DNA of 17,688 bases, taken from contig CASEST010000067.1 in assembly GCA_949290725.1 (NCBI GenBank), positions 1 through 17,688 of the forward strand, read 5' to 3'. The stretch comes from an uncultured bacterium (lineage in GTDB: Bacteria > Bacillota_I > Bacilli_A > RFN20 > CAG-826). A program made the position numbers and the translations under genes. Below the pieces are notes generated by a model. The model had not been told where the DNA came from, did not search any database, and saw only the letters and a list, made by a program, of their open reading frames with translations. Below, one piece after another: positions 7,665 to 15,578 of the stretch (its first letter is position 1; each line of letters begins with the position of its first letter).

Positions 7665-8781
7665 AAAAATTACATCTAAATGATTCACCAATTTGTTTAT
7701 AAATTACTTGTAATTGCCTTTTATAAACGTTTCTTAATTGATTATATCTAGCAACCTCTTCTTCGGAAGAGGTTTTTTTAAATAATTCATAAAATACTTC
7801 TTCTAATCTGAAAAAAGTTTCATAAAGATTAATCATTGTAATGCTAAAATAATATTGTCGATTAGAATATATTAAAAACGGAGAAGAATGAGCGATTTCG
7901 CTGCTCAGTTCATAAGTTTTTGAATAATTAGATAAACCAGCTACTTTTTCAACTCCATCACGGAAATTTAATTTAAAATCTTCGTTAAAAGTTAGACCCT
8001 TAGCTTCAAATAAATAGCCATATTCAATAAATTTTTTCATATCTTTACTTTTAAGATCATACTTTTTCATATTAGCTTTTATTTCAACAAAAATTTCATC
8101 TACTTTATTCTTATCTTCGATTTGTCCTCGATATGCTAAAGAATATTCAATATGTTTTAAATATGACTCTACCATTTGAGCTCCATTTTTTAATAAACAA
8201 TAAATTATACATTCGTTCTCATGCATCGTTCGCCAGGTTGAAAAAGCTTCAACGTCGAATCCGTTAATTAATAAATTTTCAATACATTGAGCAAGCGAAA
8301 AAGAATTTCGAAGCATATCTTTAATTAATCTATTATATTTATCGAATTGAAGATTTTTGTTTAAAATATTTAAACAAAAATTCAAATAAAGAGATAAAGT
8401 TGATATTTGTGGATTAAATTTATTTAAAAAAGCTTCAGATTTATAATTAAGTTGTTCATTAGTTAAATATTTATCGCAAACAATTGAAGCGATAAAAGAA
8501 AAGAAATTATCATCATTAAGCAATTCACGATATTTCAACTGAGGAATATTATTTACTCTTACATAATATATGAATTCGTTTAATATATAGAGCAAAATAA
8601 CCAAAGGATTAATTGAGTTATATTCTTTAAATTCGCCTTTAGTTAAAACTTCTTCAATTCCATCGCATACCACATCATAAAGCTCATAAACTTTGTCGCT
8701 TAAAAGTAAGACACTTTCGCTTGAACCGAGTTTGACTAAAGCATCCTTTAATTGGGCCTCGTTTAATCTTTTTATCTCCAT
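7627..8781 (-). CDS. DUF5677-like helical protein of unknown function
   Basis: This is a 384-residue, predominantly helical protein with no signal peptide. The segment AFSTWRTMHENECIIYCLL (around residue 180) followed by YLKHIEYSLAYR, and later SSEIAHSSPFLIY, resembles the R-x-x-x-E...H pattern of DUF5677 proteins, which have no settled function. The C-terminal end is basic. It is last in the long minus-strand unit, 26 bp after the previous gene, with only a weak site (AAAGAA) before its ATG. Its last 12 codons overlap the 3' end of the nucleoside kinase gene, and codons for KKTSSEEEV near 7753-7780 form, on the other strand, that gene's probable terminator. The family call is moderate; the reading frame is secure. 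Confidence 0.6.
   Translation of the reverse strand: MEIKRLNEAQLKDALVKLGSSESVLLLSDKVYELYDVVCDGIEEVLTKGEFKEYNSINPLVILLYILNEFIYYVRVNNIPQLKYRELLNDDNFFSFIASIVCDKYLTNEQLNYKSEAFLNKFNPQISTLSLYLNFCLNILNKNLQFDKYNRLIKDMLRNSFSLAQCIENLLINGFDVEAFSTWRTMHENECIIYCLLKNGAQMVESYLKHIEYSLAYRGQIEDKNKVDEIFVEIKANMKKYDLKSKDMKKFIEYGYLFEAKGLTFNEDFKLNFRDGVEKVAGLSNYSKTYELSSEIAHSSPFLIYSNRQYYFSITMINLYETFFRLEEVFYELFKKTSSEEEVARYNQLRNVYKRQLQVIYKQIGESFRCNFSKAQRRDNKSLQ
7753..7780 (+). terminator. Rho-independent terminator of the nucleoside kinase gene, inside the opposing CDS
   Basis: On the plus strand, AACCTCTTC (7753-7761), a TTCG tetraloop and GAAGAGGTT (7766-7774) form a perfect 9-bp stem, followed by TTTTTA. It lies 88 bp after the kinase stop codon at 7664. 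On the minus strand the hairpin is not followed by a T-run, so it should stop only plus-strand transcription. Confidence 0.85.
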
Positions 8782-8807
8782 TTCTTTATTTTAACCCAAA
8801 AAGATAA

Positions 8808-10430
8808 TTAAACATATAAAAATTGATAAAATAACGAGAAGACTGATAAAGAGTCCAGATGTTTTCTAATTTCAAGGGCAGTCAAAGGAAAATTAGGTAT
8901 ATAAATGTTAATATTTTCAGCACGGGCACTCAATTCTTTTAAAATATTATTCCGAAATTGAAAAACCTTATAAAAATTAATTTCTTTTATAACCTCTCTT
9001 TTATCATTAGAAGTGATTATAATCGCACGTGAATTTGGTTTAATCGCATTAAAATCTTCGAGGTCATATAAAAATACTTTTTTATTATTTAACATAAAGA
9101 ATTTTTTATGAAAAACTTCCAAATATTTCAATATTAAATCAACATCAAAATAATTTATTTTCTTATCTAATCTTTTATAAACTTCGTTTAAGAGATTATG
9201 GTCATCAACATTATTAAACAGACTAAATAAATTAGTTTTGGTAATTATCTTTTTATATTTAAGATATGCCTCTTCTTTTTTAATAAATATTTCGAAATAT
9301 AAATCATCATCTAGATAAGAAAAAAATTCTTTAATAATTAAAGAATTTTTTCGGTGGTCTTTATTTAAAAAATAATCATTCACTGTTTTTAATAAAGGAA
9401 ATAGTAAGCTTTTTGATAGATTCAATGAATTCAATGACGAAAAAGAAAAATTCGTTTTATTAAAATAGTTTATCGCTTTAATTAAATCCTCTTTTGATTC
9501 AAAAATAATAGAAAGAGTATAATTATCATTTAATTTTATTATTTCACCAATAGCTTCTATTAAATCATTATAAAATCGATAAATTTCTAGATTATATTTT
9601 TTATAAGCGCATTTACTATTCCTATTTATGTAGCTCGTCACAAAGTCAACTTTTTTAGTATTTAAAATTGTTCTCTTTTTAATTCGAACCAATTTTTTAA
9701 AATTGAAATAGCCAAAATAATGAGGAAATGTTTTCACGTGAAAAAAATTAAACATATTTTTATCACTTATTTCTCCTTTGAATTGTATTAAATTATTGCT
9801 ATATGTTTTAAAGTTAAATTTGAATAATGAATTCATTGCTTCTTTAATAAGTTTTAAATCGTAAAATAAATTATGATATTCTTTAAACCGATGACTTAAA
9901 TAATATTTTTTTAAATAATCATTTAATAAATAATCAATAATAGCAGTATATTTATAACCTCTTTTAATATTAATTTTAAATTTGTTTTTGTTTTTGATGA
10001 TCCCTAATAAATCATTCAAATCGTTAATTTTTTCATATCCAAAAAAATTATCAAAAATAAAAATCAAATAAATATCTTTAATTTCTAATAAAATATGCCT
10101 GATTATTTGTTTTACAAATTGATAATTCAAAATTTCCTCTTCTTCAAATAACTTCTTTTCGACCAAAGAAGTTTCTAATAGAAATTGAAATATTTGGTTT
10201 GAATGAGCAACATTTAATGATTTTAAGTTGAAGCAATAATTCTTAAATAACTCATAATATTCAAGAAACTTTTCTTTATAAAAGTAATCAAAAATATCTA
10301 TTTGCTCTAAATTCAAATTATAAAAATAAGATAGACTCTCTTGTTTTCCATCAATGCATACTAACTTATTTTCTCCAATGATACTTTTAAAGGAGTTTAA
10401 ATCTTTCAAGTCTAGATAAACTGCTTTCAT
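8808..10430 (-). CDS. Very A+T-rich protein with possible AddB/helicase-like regions
   Basis: From the ATG at 10430 this is a 540-residue cytoplasmic protein rich in Lys, Asn, Phe, Leu and Ile. I do not recognise it securely. A segment near residues 118-153 (DIYLIFIFDNFFGYEKINDL) resembles the AddB Walker-B-like region (V-Y-L-D-G-F-x-x-F). Residues about 280-360 (NYTLSIIFESKEDLIKAINY...) resemble the domain of AddB/RecB-type helicases that follows it. The C-terminus (PLTALEIRKHLDSLSVF) resembles the run-in to the AddB nuclease domain. No P-loop is present, so ATPase activity is doubtful. A longer start at 10451 is possible; neither has a ribosome site. It overlaps the preceding gene by 44 bp in the +1 frame, implying coupled translation. 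Confidence 0.5.
   Translation of the reverse strand: MKAVYLDLKDLNSFKSIIGENKLVCIDGKQESLSYFYNLNLEQIDIFDYFYKEKFLEYYELFKNYCFNLKSLNVAHSNQIFQFLLETSLVEKKLFEEEEILNYQFVKQIIRHILLEIKDIYLIFIFDNFFGYEKINDLNDLLGIIKNKNKFKINIKRGYKYTAIIDYLLNDYLKKYYLSHRFKEYHNLFYDLKLIKEAMNSLFKFNFKTYSNNLIQFKGEISDKNMFNFFHVKTFPHYFGYFNFKKLVRIKKRTILNTKKVDFVTSYINRNSKCAYKKYNLEIYRFYNDLIEAIGEIIKLNDNYTLSIIFESKEDLIKAINYFNKTNFSFSSLNSLNLSKSLLFPLLKTVNDYFLNKDHRKNSLIIKEFFSYLDDDLYFEIFIKKEEAYLKYKKIITKTNLFSLFNNVDDHNLLNEVYKRLDKKINYFDVDLILKYLEVFHKKFFMLNNKKVFLYDLEDFNAIKPNSRAIIITSNDKREVIKEINFYKVFQFRNNILKELSARAENINIYIPNFPLTALEIRKHLDSLSVFSLFYQFLYV
9321..9351. repeat. Perfect 14-bp inverted repeat with 3-bp loop, intragenic
   Basis: AAAAAATTCTTTAA (9321-9334), TAA, then TTAAAGAATTTTTT (9338-9351) form a perfect hairpin with A- and T-runs at its ends, inside the coding sequence of the 8808-10430 gene. 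It has only one G-C pair, so it is a weak hairpin. It could slow polymerase in either direction or be a by-product of base composition. Confidence 0.45.
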
Positions 10431-11385
10431 ATTTAAAAACGCAAAAATCATTTAAAATACAATTTTCACAAGAAAAATTATGATTATATATTCTTATTTC
10501 TTTTTCAAATCTTTCAATTAGTCTAAGTAAAAATTCTTTGCTAATATTAAAATCTGAGATTCTAAAAACATTGCTTGAATTTTTGTTAATTAAATTGTCA
10601 CTTTTATTTAAAGATAAATTGGATATATATTTTTCATTATTCCCATCATTGAAGATTGAAAATAAATTCAAAATTGATGAATTAGCATTAGTTAGACCAT
10701 TGATATTCTTTTCATCATAAAGATAGAAACCACCTAACCTATTTAAATCGATTATATTATCTAAAAATGCTAAGTATAGATTAATAAACTCATCTTCGTA
10801 ATAATTTTCTTTTTCTTTAAATAAGACAAGACATTCATCATTGAATAAATAATAATTTATTTTTAAAGATAATCCTTGAGAATTAAAAACTATGTTTTTA
10901 TAGATTTGCTTAGATAGGTTATTATCTTTTAAAAATGAAAAAAGTTTTTTCTTTTTATCTTTATTTCTTAATTTTAATTTATTTTCGCTATAATTTATTA
11001 AATTATTACATAAATAATAATTTCCTAAATTGATTAAATTTAAGTCAGCATATTTAACTAAATGTTTTCTAAATAAATTAACAAAATGATAACTATAATC
11101 TATTTTAATTATTTTGAACTTTTTATTTTTAAATAGATGCGCCTTTGATGTTGTTAAAATATCATTACTGCAAACTACTACTTCCTCGCATTCAAAGAAT
11201 GCTTCAAATCCCAAGATTACTTTATAATTGTTTAGCGGGGAAAACTTAGAGTTAATTAAAAGATTATCAACATAAAAACTATAATCAACTGGATAAAGAA
11301 GACTATAATTTCCAATTCCTTTTAAATTATTAACTATGTATGAAACTTCACTTTCCTTATTATTGAAAGCATAAACAACATTCAT
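10387..11385 (-). CDS. Putative PD-(D/E)XK/AddB C-terminal-like protein with CX2CX5C cluster
   Basis: This is a 332-residue protein, extremely rich in Asn, Leu, Lys and Phe. The C-terminus has Cys306-x2-Cys309-x5-Cys315, the spacing of the three C-terminal iron-sulfur ligands in AddB, Cas4 and Dna2 nucleases; Cys126 could be the fourth. Residues about 171-222 (GLSLKINYYLFNDECLVLFKEK ... LYLAFLDN ... GGFYLYD) can be aligned by eye to the AddB nuclease core (G-x-I-D-R-x-D ... DYK ... Q-x-x-x-Y). The catalytic acids appear replaced (Asn177 for Asp, Leu before Phe-Lys190), so activity may be lost. The N-terminus lacks a P-loop. It starts 2 bp after glpK without a ribosome site and overlaps the next gene. 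The domain call is a by-eye inference. Confidence 0.45.
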   Translation of the reverse strand: MNVVYAFNNKESEVSYIVNNLKGIGNYSLLYPVDYSFYVDNLLINSKFSPLNNYKVILGFEAFFECEEVVVCSNDILTTSKAHLFKNKKFKIIKIDYSYHFVNLFRKHLVKYADLNLINLGNYYLCNNLINYSENKLKLRNKDKKKKLFSFLKDNNLSKQIYKNIVFNSQGLSLKINYYLFNDECLVLFKEKENYYEDEFINLYLAFLDNIIDLNRLGGFYLYDEKNINGLTNANSSILNLFSIFNDGNNEKYISNLSLNKSDNLINKNSSNVFRISDFNISKEFLLRLIERFEKEIRIYNHNFSCENCILNDFCVFKYESSLSRLERFKLL

Positions 11386-11387
11386 AT

Positions 11388-12863
11388 TTATTTAAACATT
11401 CGTGTAGATTTAATCGCAATTTTCCATTTCTTATTAATTTCTTCCTTCTCTTCTTCGGTCATACGTGGAATAAACTCACGATCAATTTTATGGACTTTAT
11501 TAATCTCTTCAATATTTTTCCAATAACCACTATTTAAACCAGACAAATAGGCTGCGCCTAAAGACGTTGTTTCTAAATTCTTTGGCATAATAACTTTGCT
11601 ACCTAAAATATCGGCTTGAAATTGCATTAAATAAGAATTAGAAGTTGCTCCTCCATCTACCCTCAAGCTTGGAATCTTTTTTTTAGATTGTTTTTCCATT
11701 TCTTCAATAACATCTTTAGTTTGCAAAGCGATTGAATTTAAAGTTGCACGAATAAAATGCTCTTTTGTAGTCGCACGAGTTAATCCAAAGACCGCTCCAC
11801 GACAATCATCATCCCAATAAGGAGCTCCTAAACCTACAAAAGCTGGCACGACATAAACTCCAAGCGTATCATCTACGGCTTTAGCATATGCTTCGCTATC
11901 TTTAGCATCCTTAAACATTCTCATCTGATCTCTTAACCATTGAATTGATGCGCCGCCCACAAATACTGAACCTTCCAACGCATAATGAACATCATCACCT
12001 ATTTGCCAAGCAATGGTAGTGATTAATCCGTCTTTATTAAAAACAATATCATTTCCAGTATTCATCAGAACAAAGCAACCAGTTCCATAAGTTGATTTGA
12101 TATCACCTTTATTGATACAATTTTGGCCAAATAAAGCAGCCTGTTGGTCTCCGGCTACTCCACAAATTTTTAATCCTTTTCTTAAAAAGGTGGCGTCCCC
12201 AAAGTAGTGTGAAGAAGGGCAAACTTTTGGTAATAATATTTTTGGTATATTAAAAATTCTTAGTAATTCATCATCCCAATTAAGCGTTTTTATATTAAAA
12301 AGCATCGTACGAGAGGCATTAGTAACATCTGTTTTAAAAATTTTTCCATTAGATAATTTATACATTAGCCAAGTATCTATCGTTCCAAACATTAGTTCGC
12401 CATTTTCAGCCCTTTTTTGACCATCAGCTATATGATCTAAGATAAAACGAATTTTTGAAGCTGAAAAATAAGGATTAATAATTAAACCGGTTTTATCATA
12501 AACTAAAGTTTCATATTTTTTAATGCCATCACAAATATATGCAGATTGTCTGGATTGCCAAACTAGAGCAGGGTAAACAGGCATTCCATCTAATTTTGAC
12601 CAAATAACTGTCGTTTCTCTTTGGTTTGTAATACCAATACTATCGATATTTGAATAGTTTAAATTTGTTTTAGCTAATAGATCGTTTACAACATTTAATA
12701 ATGAAAGCCAAACATCAATTGCATCTTGTTCAACCCACCCATCATGAGGAAAACTACATTTAATTTCCTGTTGAGACTTATAAAAAATATTTCCTTCTTT
12801 ATCGATTAAAGAAGCCCTTGTTGATGTAGTTCCTTGATCAATAGCTAAAATAAATTTCTTCAT
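11388..12863 (-). CDS. glpK: Glycerol kinase
   Basis: This enzyme phosphorylates glycerol with ATP to sn-glycerol 3-phosphate in the cytoplasm. It has 491 residues, normal for the family. Signatures are the N-terminal phosphate-binding AIDQGTTSTRASLID, then HDGWVEQDA, TNQRETTVIW, GVAGDQQAALFGQ and the adenosine-binding VDGGATSNSYLMQFQADIL. SSHYFG places His219 where Firmicute glycerol kinases have the histidine phosphorylated by HPr(His-P) (His232 in Enterococcus casseliflavus). PTS control of activity is therefore likely. The start has a good TAGGAG site. It follows the hydrolase gene by 13 bp in the glycerol cluster. No glycerol facilitator gene is in the window. Confidence 0.97.
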   Translation of the reverse strand: MKKFILAIDQGTTSTRASLIDKEGNIFYKSQQEIKCSFPHDGWVEQDAIDVWLSLLNVVNDLLAKTNLNYSNIDSIGITNQRETTVIWSKLDGMPVYPALVWQSRQSAYICDGIKKYETLVYDKTGLIINPYFSASKIRFILDHIADGQKRAENGELMFGTIDTWLMYKLSNGKIFKTDVTNASRTMLFNIKTLNWDDELLRIFNIPKILLPKVCPSSHYFGDATFLRKGLKICGVAGDQQAALFGQNCINKGDIKSTYGTGCFVLMNTGNDIVFNKDGLITTIAWQIGDDVHYALEGSVFVGGASIQWLRDQMRMFKDAKDSEAYAKAVDDTLGVYVVPAFVGLGAPYWDDDCRGAVFGLTRATTKEHFIRATLNSIALQTKDVIEEMEKQSKKKIPSLRVDGGATSNSYLMQFQADILGSKVIMPKNLETTSLGAAYLSGLNSGYWKNIEEINKVHKIDREFIPRMTEEEKEEINKKWKIAIKSTRMFK

Positions 12864-12876
12864 AAAAACTCCTAAA

Positions 12877-13977
12877 TTATTTTTTTCTATCTGTTAATAA
12901 GTTCTTTAAATATATCCTAAATAAATTATGAACCATCTTTTTCAATTTAACTTTAGTTGCTTCATCATAGTCTTCGATAGTCTGGAGGTATATATTTCCT
13001 GAAAAAATGAAATCCTTTAATAATTCTCCTAAAGTCTTAATATTATTAGATTCAATAAACTTAAAAACAAAAGTGACAAGCTCTTGAATACTTTCGCTAT
13101 CATATGTATTTAACCAGTGATTAACAGTTTCTCTAAAAGCGATTGCATAAGAAGTTAATTCATCTCTTCTTTTTAATGAGGTATATCCAGTTTTACTATC
13201 TAACTTCCAAGTTAATAAATCATGACCCGCTAAATTAACACGTGTTGATTGAGTTATATCTAAATTGTTAGATTCATCAAAAAGAATTCCAAAAACATCA
13301 TCTTCAGGAACGATTTTACATAATTTTTTTCCATATTCAGAATAATCATATTTATCAACTCTAAAACCAGGGCCGTCAAAATTATAAACTTTTAGTACTT
13401 TACTTTTTTCTCTTTTATTTAGATTTAAATAGGAATAATAAGCTAAATTGCCACCTTTAGAATGGCCAGAAATAATAATATTTTTCTTAAATTTTGAAAT
13501 CATTTTTTTTGCATAATCTCTAGCTTCACTTTGGGCTGGAATCTTATCTAAAAAACCCATATTGAAATCTTCTTTCCAACCAACAATACTATTATCGGTT
13601 CCACGGAAAACGACCAAATACTTATCTTCAATCTTAAAAGATAGTGCAAAAAACTGGATTTCTTTTTTGGTTGAAAAATAATCATAGAAATAACCAACTT
13701 CTACATCTTTATAACGCTCGCAAGTAAAAAATTGAACCAAAAAGTTATTATAAGTCTTCCCTAATGCTAAATAATTTTTACCTAAACGATTAATTAAAGT
13801 CGATTTCCCAAAAATTGATAAATTGATAAACTTATCTTCGCACTCTTTAAAATAGAAACTATCCTTATAATTGGCATAACTTAAGGCGGTCATAATTAAA
13901 ATATCCGCCTCACAAAATGGCGTTTTTTTAAACGAGTCATTACCTTTTAATTTAAGAAAAGTTTTAGCTGTAGCCAT
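12877..13977 (-). CDS. Mbeg1-like (DUF2974) alpha/beta hydrolase, putative lipase
   Basis: This is a 366-residue protein with the alpha/beta-hydrolase core of the Mbeg1-like family. YLVVFRGTDNSIVGWKEDF (about 120-138) is the strand and oxyanion region. The nucleophile elbow GHSKGG (171-176) gives Ser173. YNFDGPGF is followed by PEDDVFG (acid candidates Asp226/Asp227) and AGHDLLTW (His252). This class is treated as lipase- or esterase-like but is poorly characterised. No signal peptide or membrane segment is seen, so it is probably cytoplasmic. It lies between DUF1667 (2-bp gap) and glpK (13-bp gap), suggesting a role in freeing glycerol or glycerophosphate from a lipid, though this is inference. 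AAGGA lies about 14 nt upstream of the ATG, rather far. Confidence 0.85.
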   Translation of the reverse strand: MATAKTFLKLKGNDSFKKTPFCEADILIMTALSYANYKDSFYFKECEDKFINLSIFGKSTLINRLGKNYLALGKTYNNFLVQFFTCERYKDVEVGYFYDYFSTKKEIQFFALSFKIEDKYLVVFRGTDNSIVGWKEDFNMGFLDKIPAQSEARDYAKKMISKFKKNIIISGHSKGGNLAYYSYLNLNKREKSKVLKVYNFDGPGFRVDKYDYSEYGKKLCKIVPEDDVFGILFDESNNLDITQSTRVNLAGHDLLTWKLDSKTGYTSLKRRDELTSYAIAFRETVNHWLNTYDSESIQELVTFVFKFIESNNIKTLGELLKDFIFSGNIYLQTIEDYDEATKVKLKKMVHNLFRIYLKNLLTDRKK

Positions 13978-13979
13978 AT

Positions 13980-14318
13980 TTATTTAATTTCCTTAGTTGA
14001 AATAATATCAACCGCTAAATCATTTACATTTTTAACCAATATTTGATTGAATAAAATTGGAGCCTCAACTTTTAATGAATTTATTTTATCCATCACGCTA
14101 AAAATCTCGCTTTTTGGTATCGGACCACTTGTTTTAACAGGACACATAACGTCTCGATTTGAAACACAAACCGTTGAAGTTAAACTTCTTAAAGGCTTTA
14201 TGCTCTCTTGTTTAACATATTCTAAACCTCTCAAGCAAGTATAACCACTAATAGCATCACCATCTTTAAAAATATGACATCCTTTCGGACAAATAATACA
14301 AATATATTCTTTTTTCAT
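13980..14318 (-). CDS. DUF1667 cysteine-rich protein, partner of glycerol-3-phosphate oxidation
   Basis: This is a 112-residue protein with the DUF1667 pattern: C7-x2-C10-P-x-G-C14, then C28 in GYTCLRG, T-x-T-V, and a CPVKTSGPIPK motif with C59. The cysteines could hold an iron-sulfur cluster or zinc; the sequence does not decide which. In Firmicutes this family is regularly encoded right after an FAD dehydrogenase and an FAD/NAD oxidoreductase of the glycerol-3-phosphate type, exactly as here, so it is probably a small electron-transfer subunit of that complex. Its start is firm: GAGGAG, 7 nt before the ATG, is formed by the last codons of the upstream gene, and the gap is 1 bp. Confidence 0.92.
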   Translation of the reverse strand: MKKEYICIICPKGCHIFKDGDAISGYTCLRGLEYVKQESIKPLRSLTSTVCVSNRDVMCPVKTSGPIPKSEIFSVMDKINSLKVEAPILFNQILVKNVNDLAVDIISTKEIK

Positions 14319-14319
14319 A

Positions 14320-15576
14320 TTAAATCTCCTCTATAGAAACGGTTATACTCTTTAAATTTAAAAAATCGGCATTTTTCAAAAGAATTCTTTGCATTTCAGA
14401 AGGCAATAAATAATTTTTAACAATCTCATAGATACATTTATCTTGATCAAAGAATCTAATCTTACCTTTGTTTATTGGTTTTTTAACTCTAAATGAGAAT
14501 AAAACTGAATCTAAATCTTTATCTACATGGATAACATTAGGTAATAAATAAGACAAATTATCGCCATTATTTGTATAAATAGTCGTTAAAATTTCTTTTT
14601 TGCCATATTTAATTCTATTAGCTGCATTCTTCCCAGCAATTTCACTTTCATCACTCACAAAATCGACTAAATCATGTACATGCAAAACATTCCCACAAGA
14701 ATAAATAGAATCTAAACTTGTTTCTAAATTTTGGTCAACAAAAGCCCCTTTAGTATTTAAATAAACCTTAGCTCCACTATTTTTTAATAATGAATTAAAA
14801 GGATATAAACCAACACTTAATAATAATGTATCACAGCTAATAAATTCTTCCTTACCTTTTATAGGCTTTAAAGAGTCATCAACGTCGCATATCGTAATTC
14901 CTTCTAATTGATTTTTCCCATGAATTCGAACAACTGTGTTATGCAGTCTTAAAGGAATATTGAAATCATTTAAACATTGAACAATATTTCTATTTAAACC
15001 ATTAGAATAAGGCATTAATTCAGAAACACCAATGACGTTAGCGCCTTCTAAGGCCATTCTTCGTGCCATTATTAATCCAATATCCCCACTCCCTAAAATA
15101 TAAACGTTTTTACCGACTAAATAACCATCTATATTCAAATAGCGTTGAGCTAGACCTGCGGTAAAAACCCCATTTGGTCTTTCTCCAGGAATTAAAATTT
15201 GACCAGCAGTTCTTTCATTACACCCTGCTGCATAAATTAAGGCACAATAATTAACTGAGACAATACCTTCTTGAGCATTAATAAATTTTAAAATTTTATT
15301 TTTAGCATCTATTGATATAACTTGAGTATTTAATAAATAATTAATTTTTTTCTCTTTAATAAAATCTATAAATTTTGCTGCATACTCAGGGCCTGTTAAT
15401 TCAACTTTAAACTTATGCAATCCAAATCCGCTATGAATGCATTGGTTTAAAATGCCACCAAGCTCATTATTTCTTTCAATTATTAAAATATCATTAACGC
15501 CGTTTTCATAAGCCCCTTTAGCAGCAGCCAAGCCAGCACTACCTCCACCAATAATTACTAATTTAATATTTTTCAT
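14320..15576 (-). CDS. FAD/NAD(P)-dependent oxidoreductase of the glycerol-3-phosphate cluster
   Basis: This is a 418-residue two-dinucleotide-domain flavoprotein. The FAD site is GGGSAG at 10-15, followed by ERNNELGGILNQCIHSGFG. The second (NAD-type) site is GSGDIG at 162-167. AAGCNERTAGQILIPGERPNGVFTAGLAQ and the C-terminal FAD-closing stretch SIYSCGNVLHVHDLVD are typical of this clostridial/Firmicute group. It likely shuttles electrons between the neighbouring FAD dehydrogenase and NAD(P)H, or another carrier, during glycerol 3-phosphate oxidation; substrate and direction are inferred from context. It starts 2 bp after the dehydrogenase (TAATTATG), with AAAGGA about 11 nt upstream. Cys46 near the FAD site and Cys119 are of possible redox interest. 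Confidence 0.9.
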   Translation of the reverse strand: MKNIKLVIIGGGSAGLAAAKGAYENGVNDILIIERNNELGGILNQCIHSGFGLHKFKVELTGPEYAAKFIDFIKEKKINYLLNTQVISIDAKNKILKFINAQEGIVSVNYCALIYAAGCNERTAGQILIPGERPNGVFTAGLAQRYLNIDGYLVGKNVYILGSGDIGLIMARRMALEGANVIGVSELMPYSNGLNRNIVQCLNDFNIPLRLHNTVVRIHGKNQLEGITICDVDDSLKPIKGKEEFISCDTLLLSVGLYPFNSLLKNSGAKVYLNTKGAFVDQNLETSLDSIYSCGNVLHVHDLVDFVSDESEIAGKNAANRIKYGKKEILTTIYTNNGDNLSYLLPNVIHVDKDLDSVLFSFRVKKPINKGKIRFFDQDKCIYEIVKNYLLPSEMQRILLKNADFLNLKSITVSIEEI

Positions 15577-15578
15577 AA

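Noticed and set aside
9287..9300. Palindrome ATATTTCGAAATAT as a possible operator
   Set aside because: It lies inside a coding sequence in very A+T-rich DNA, with no promoter nearby; likely chance.
10928..10960. A/T homopolymer runs as a possible terminator or phase-variable tract
   Set aside because: They encode an ordinary Lys-rich stretch (DKKKKLFSF) in a very Lys/Phe-rich protein. No run is long enough and no stem is stable enough to support the call.
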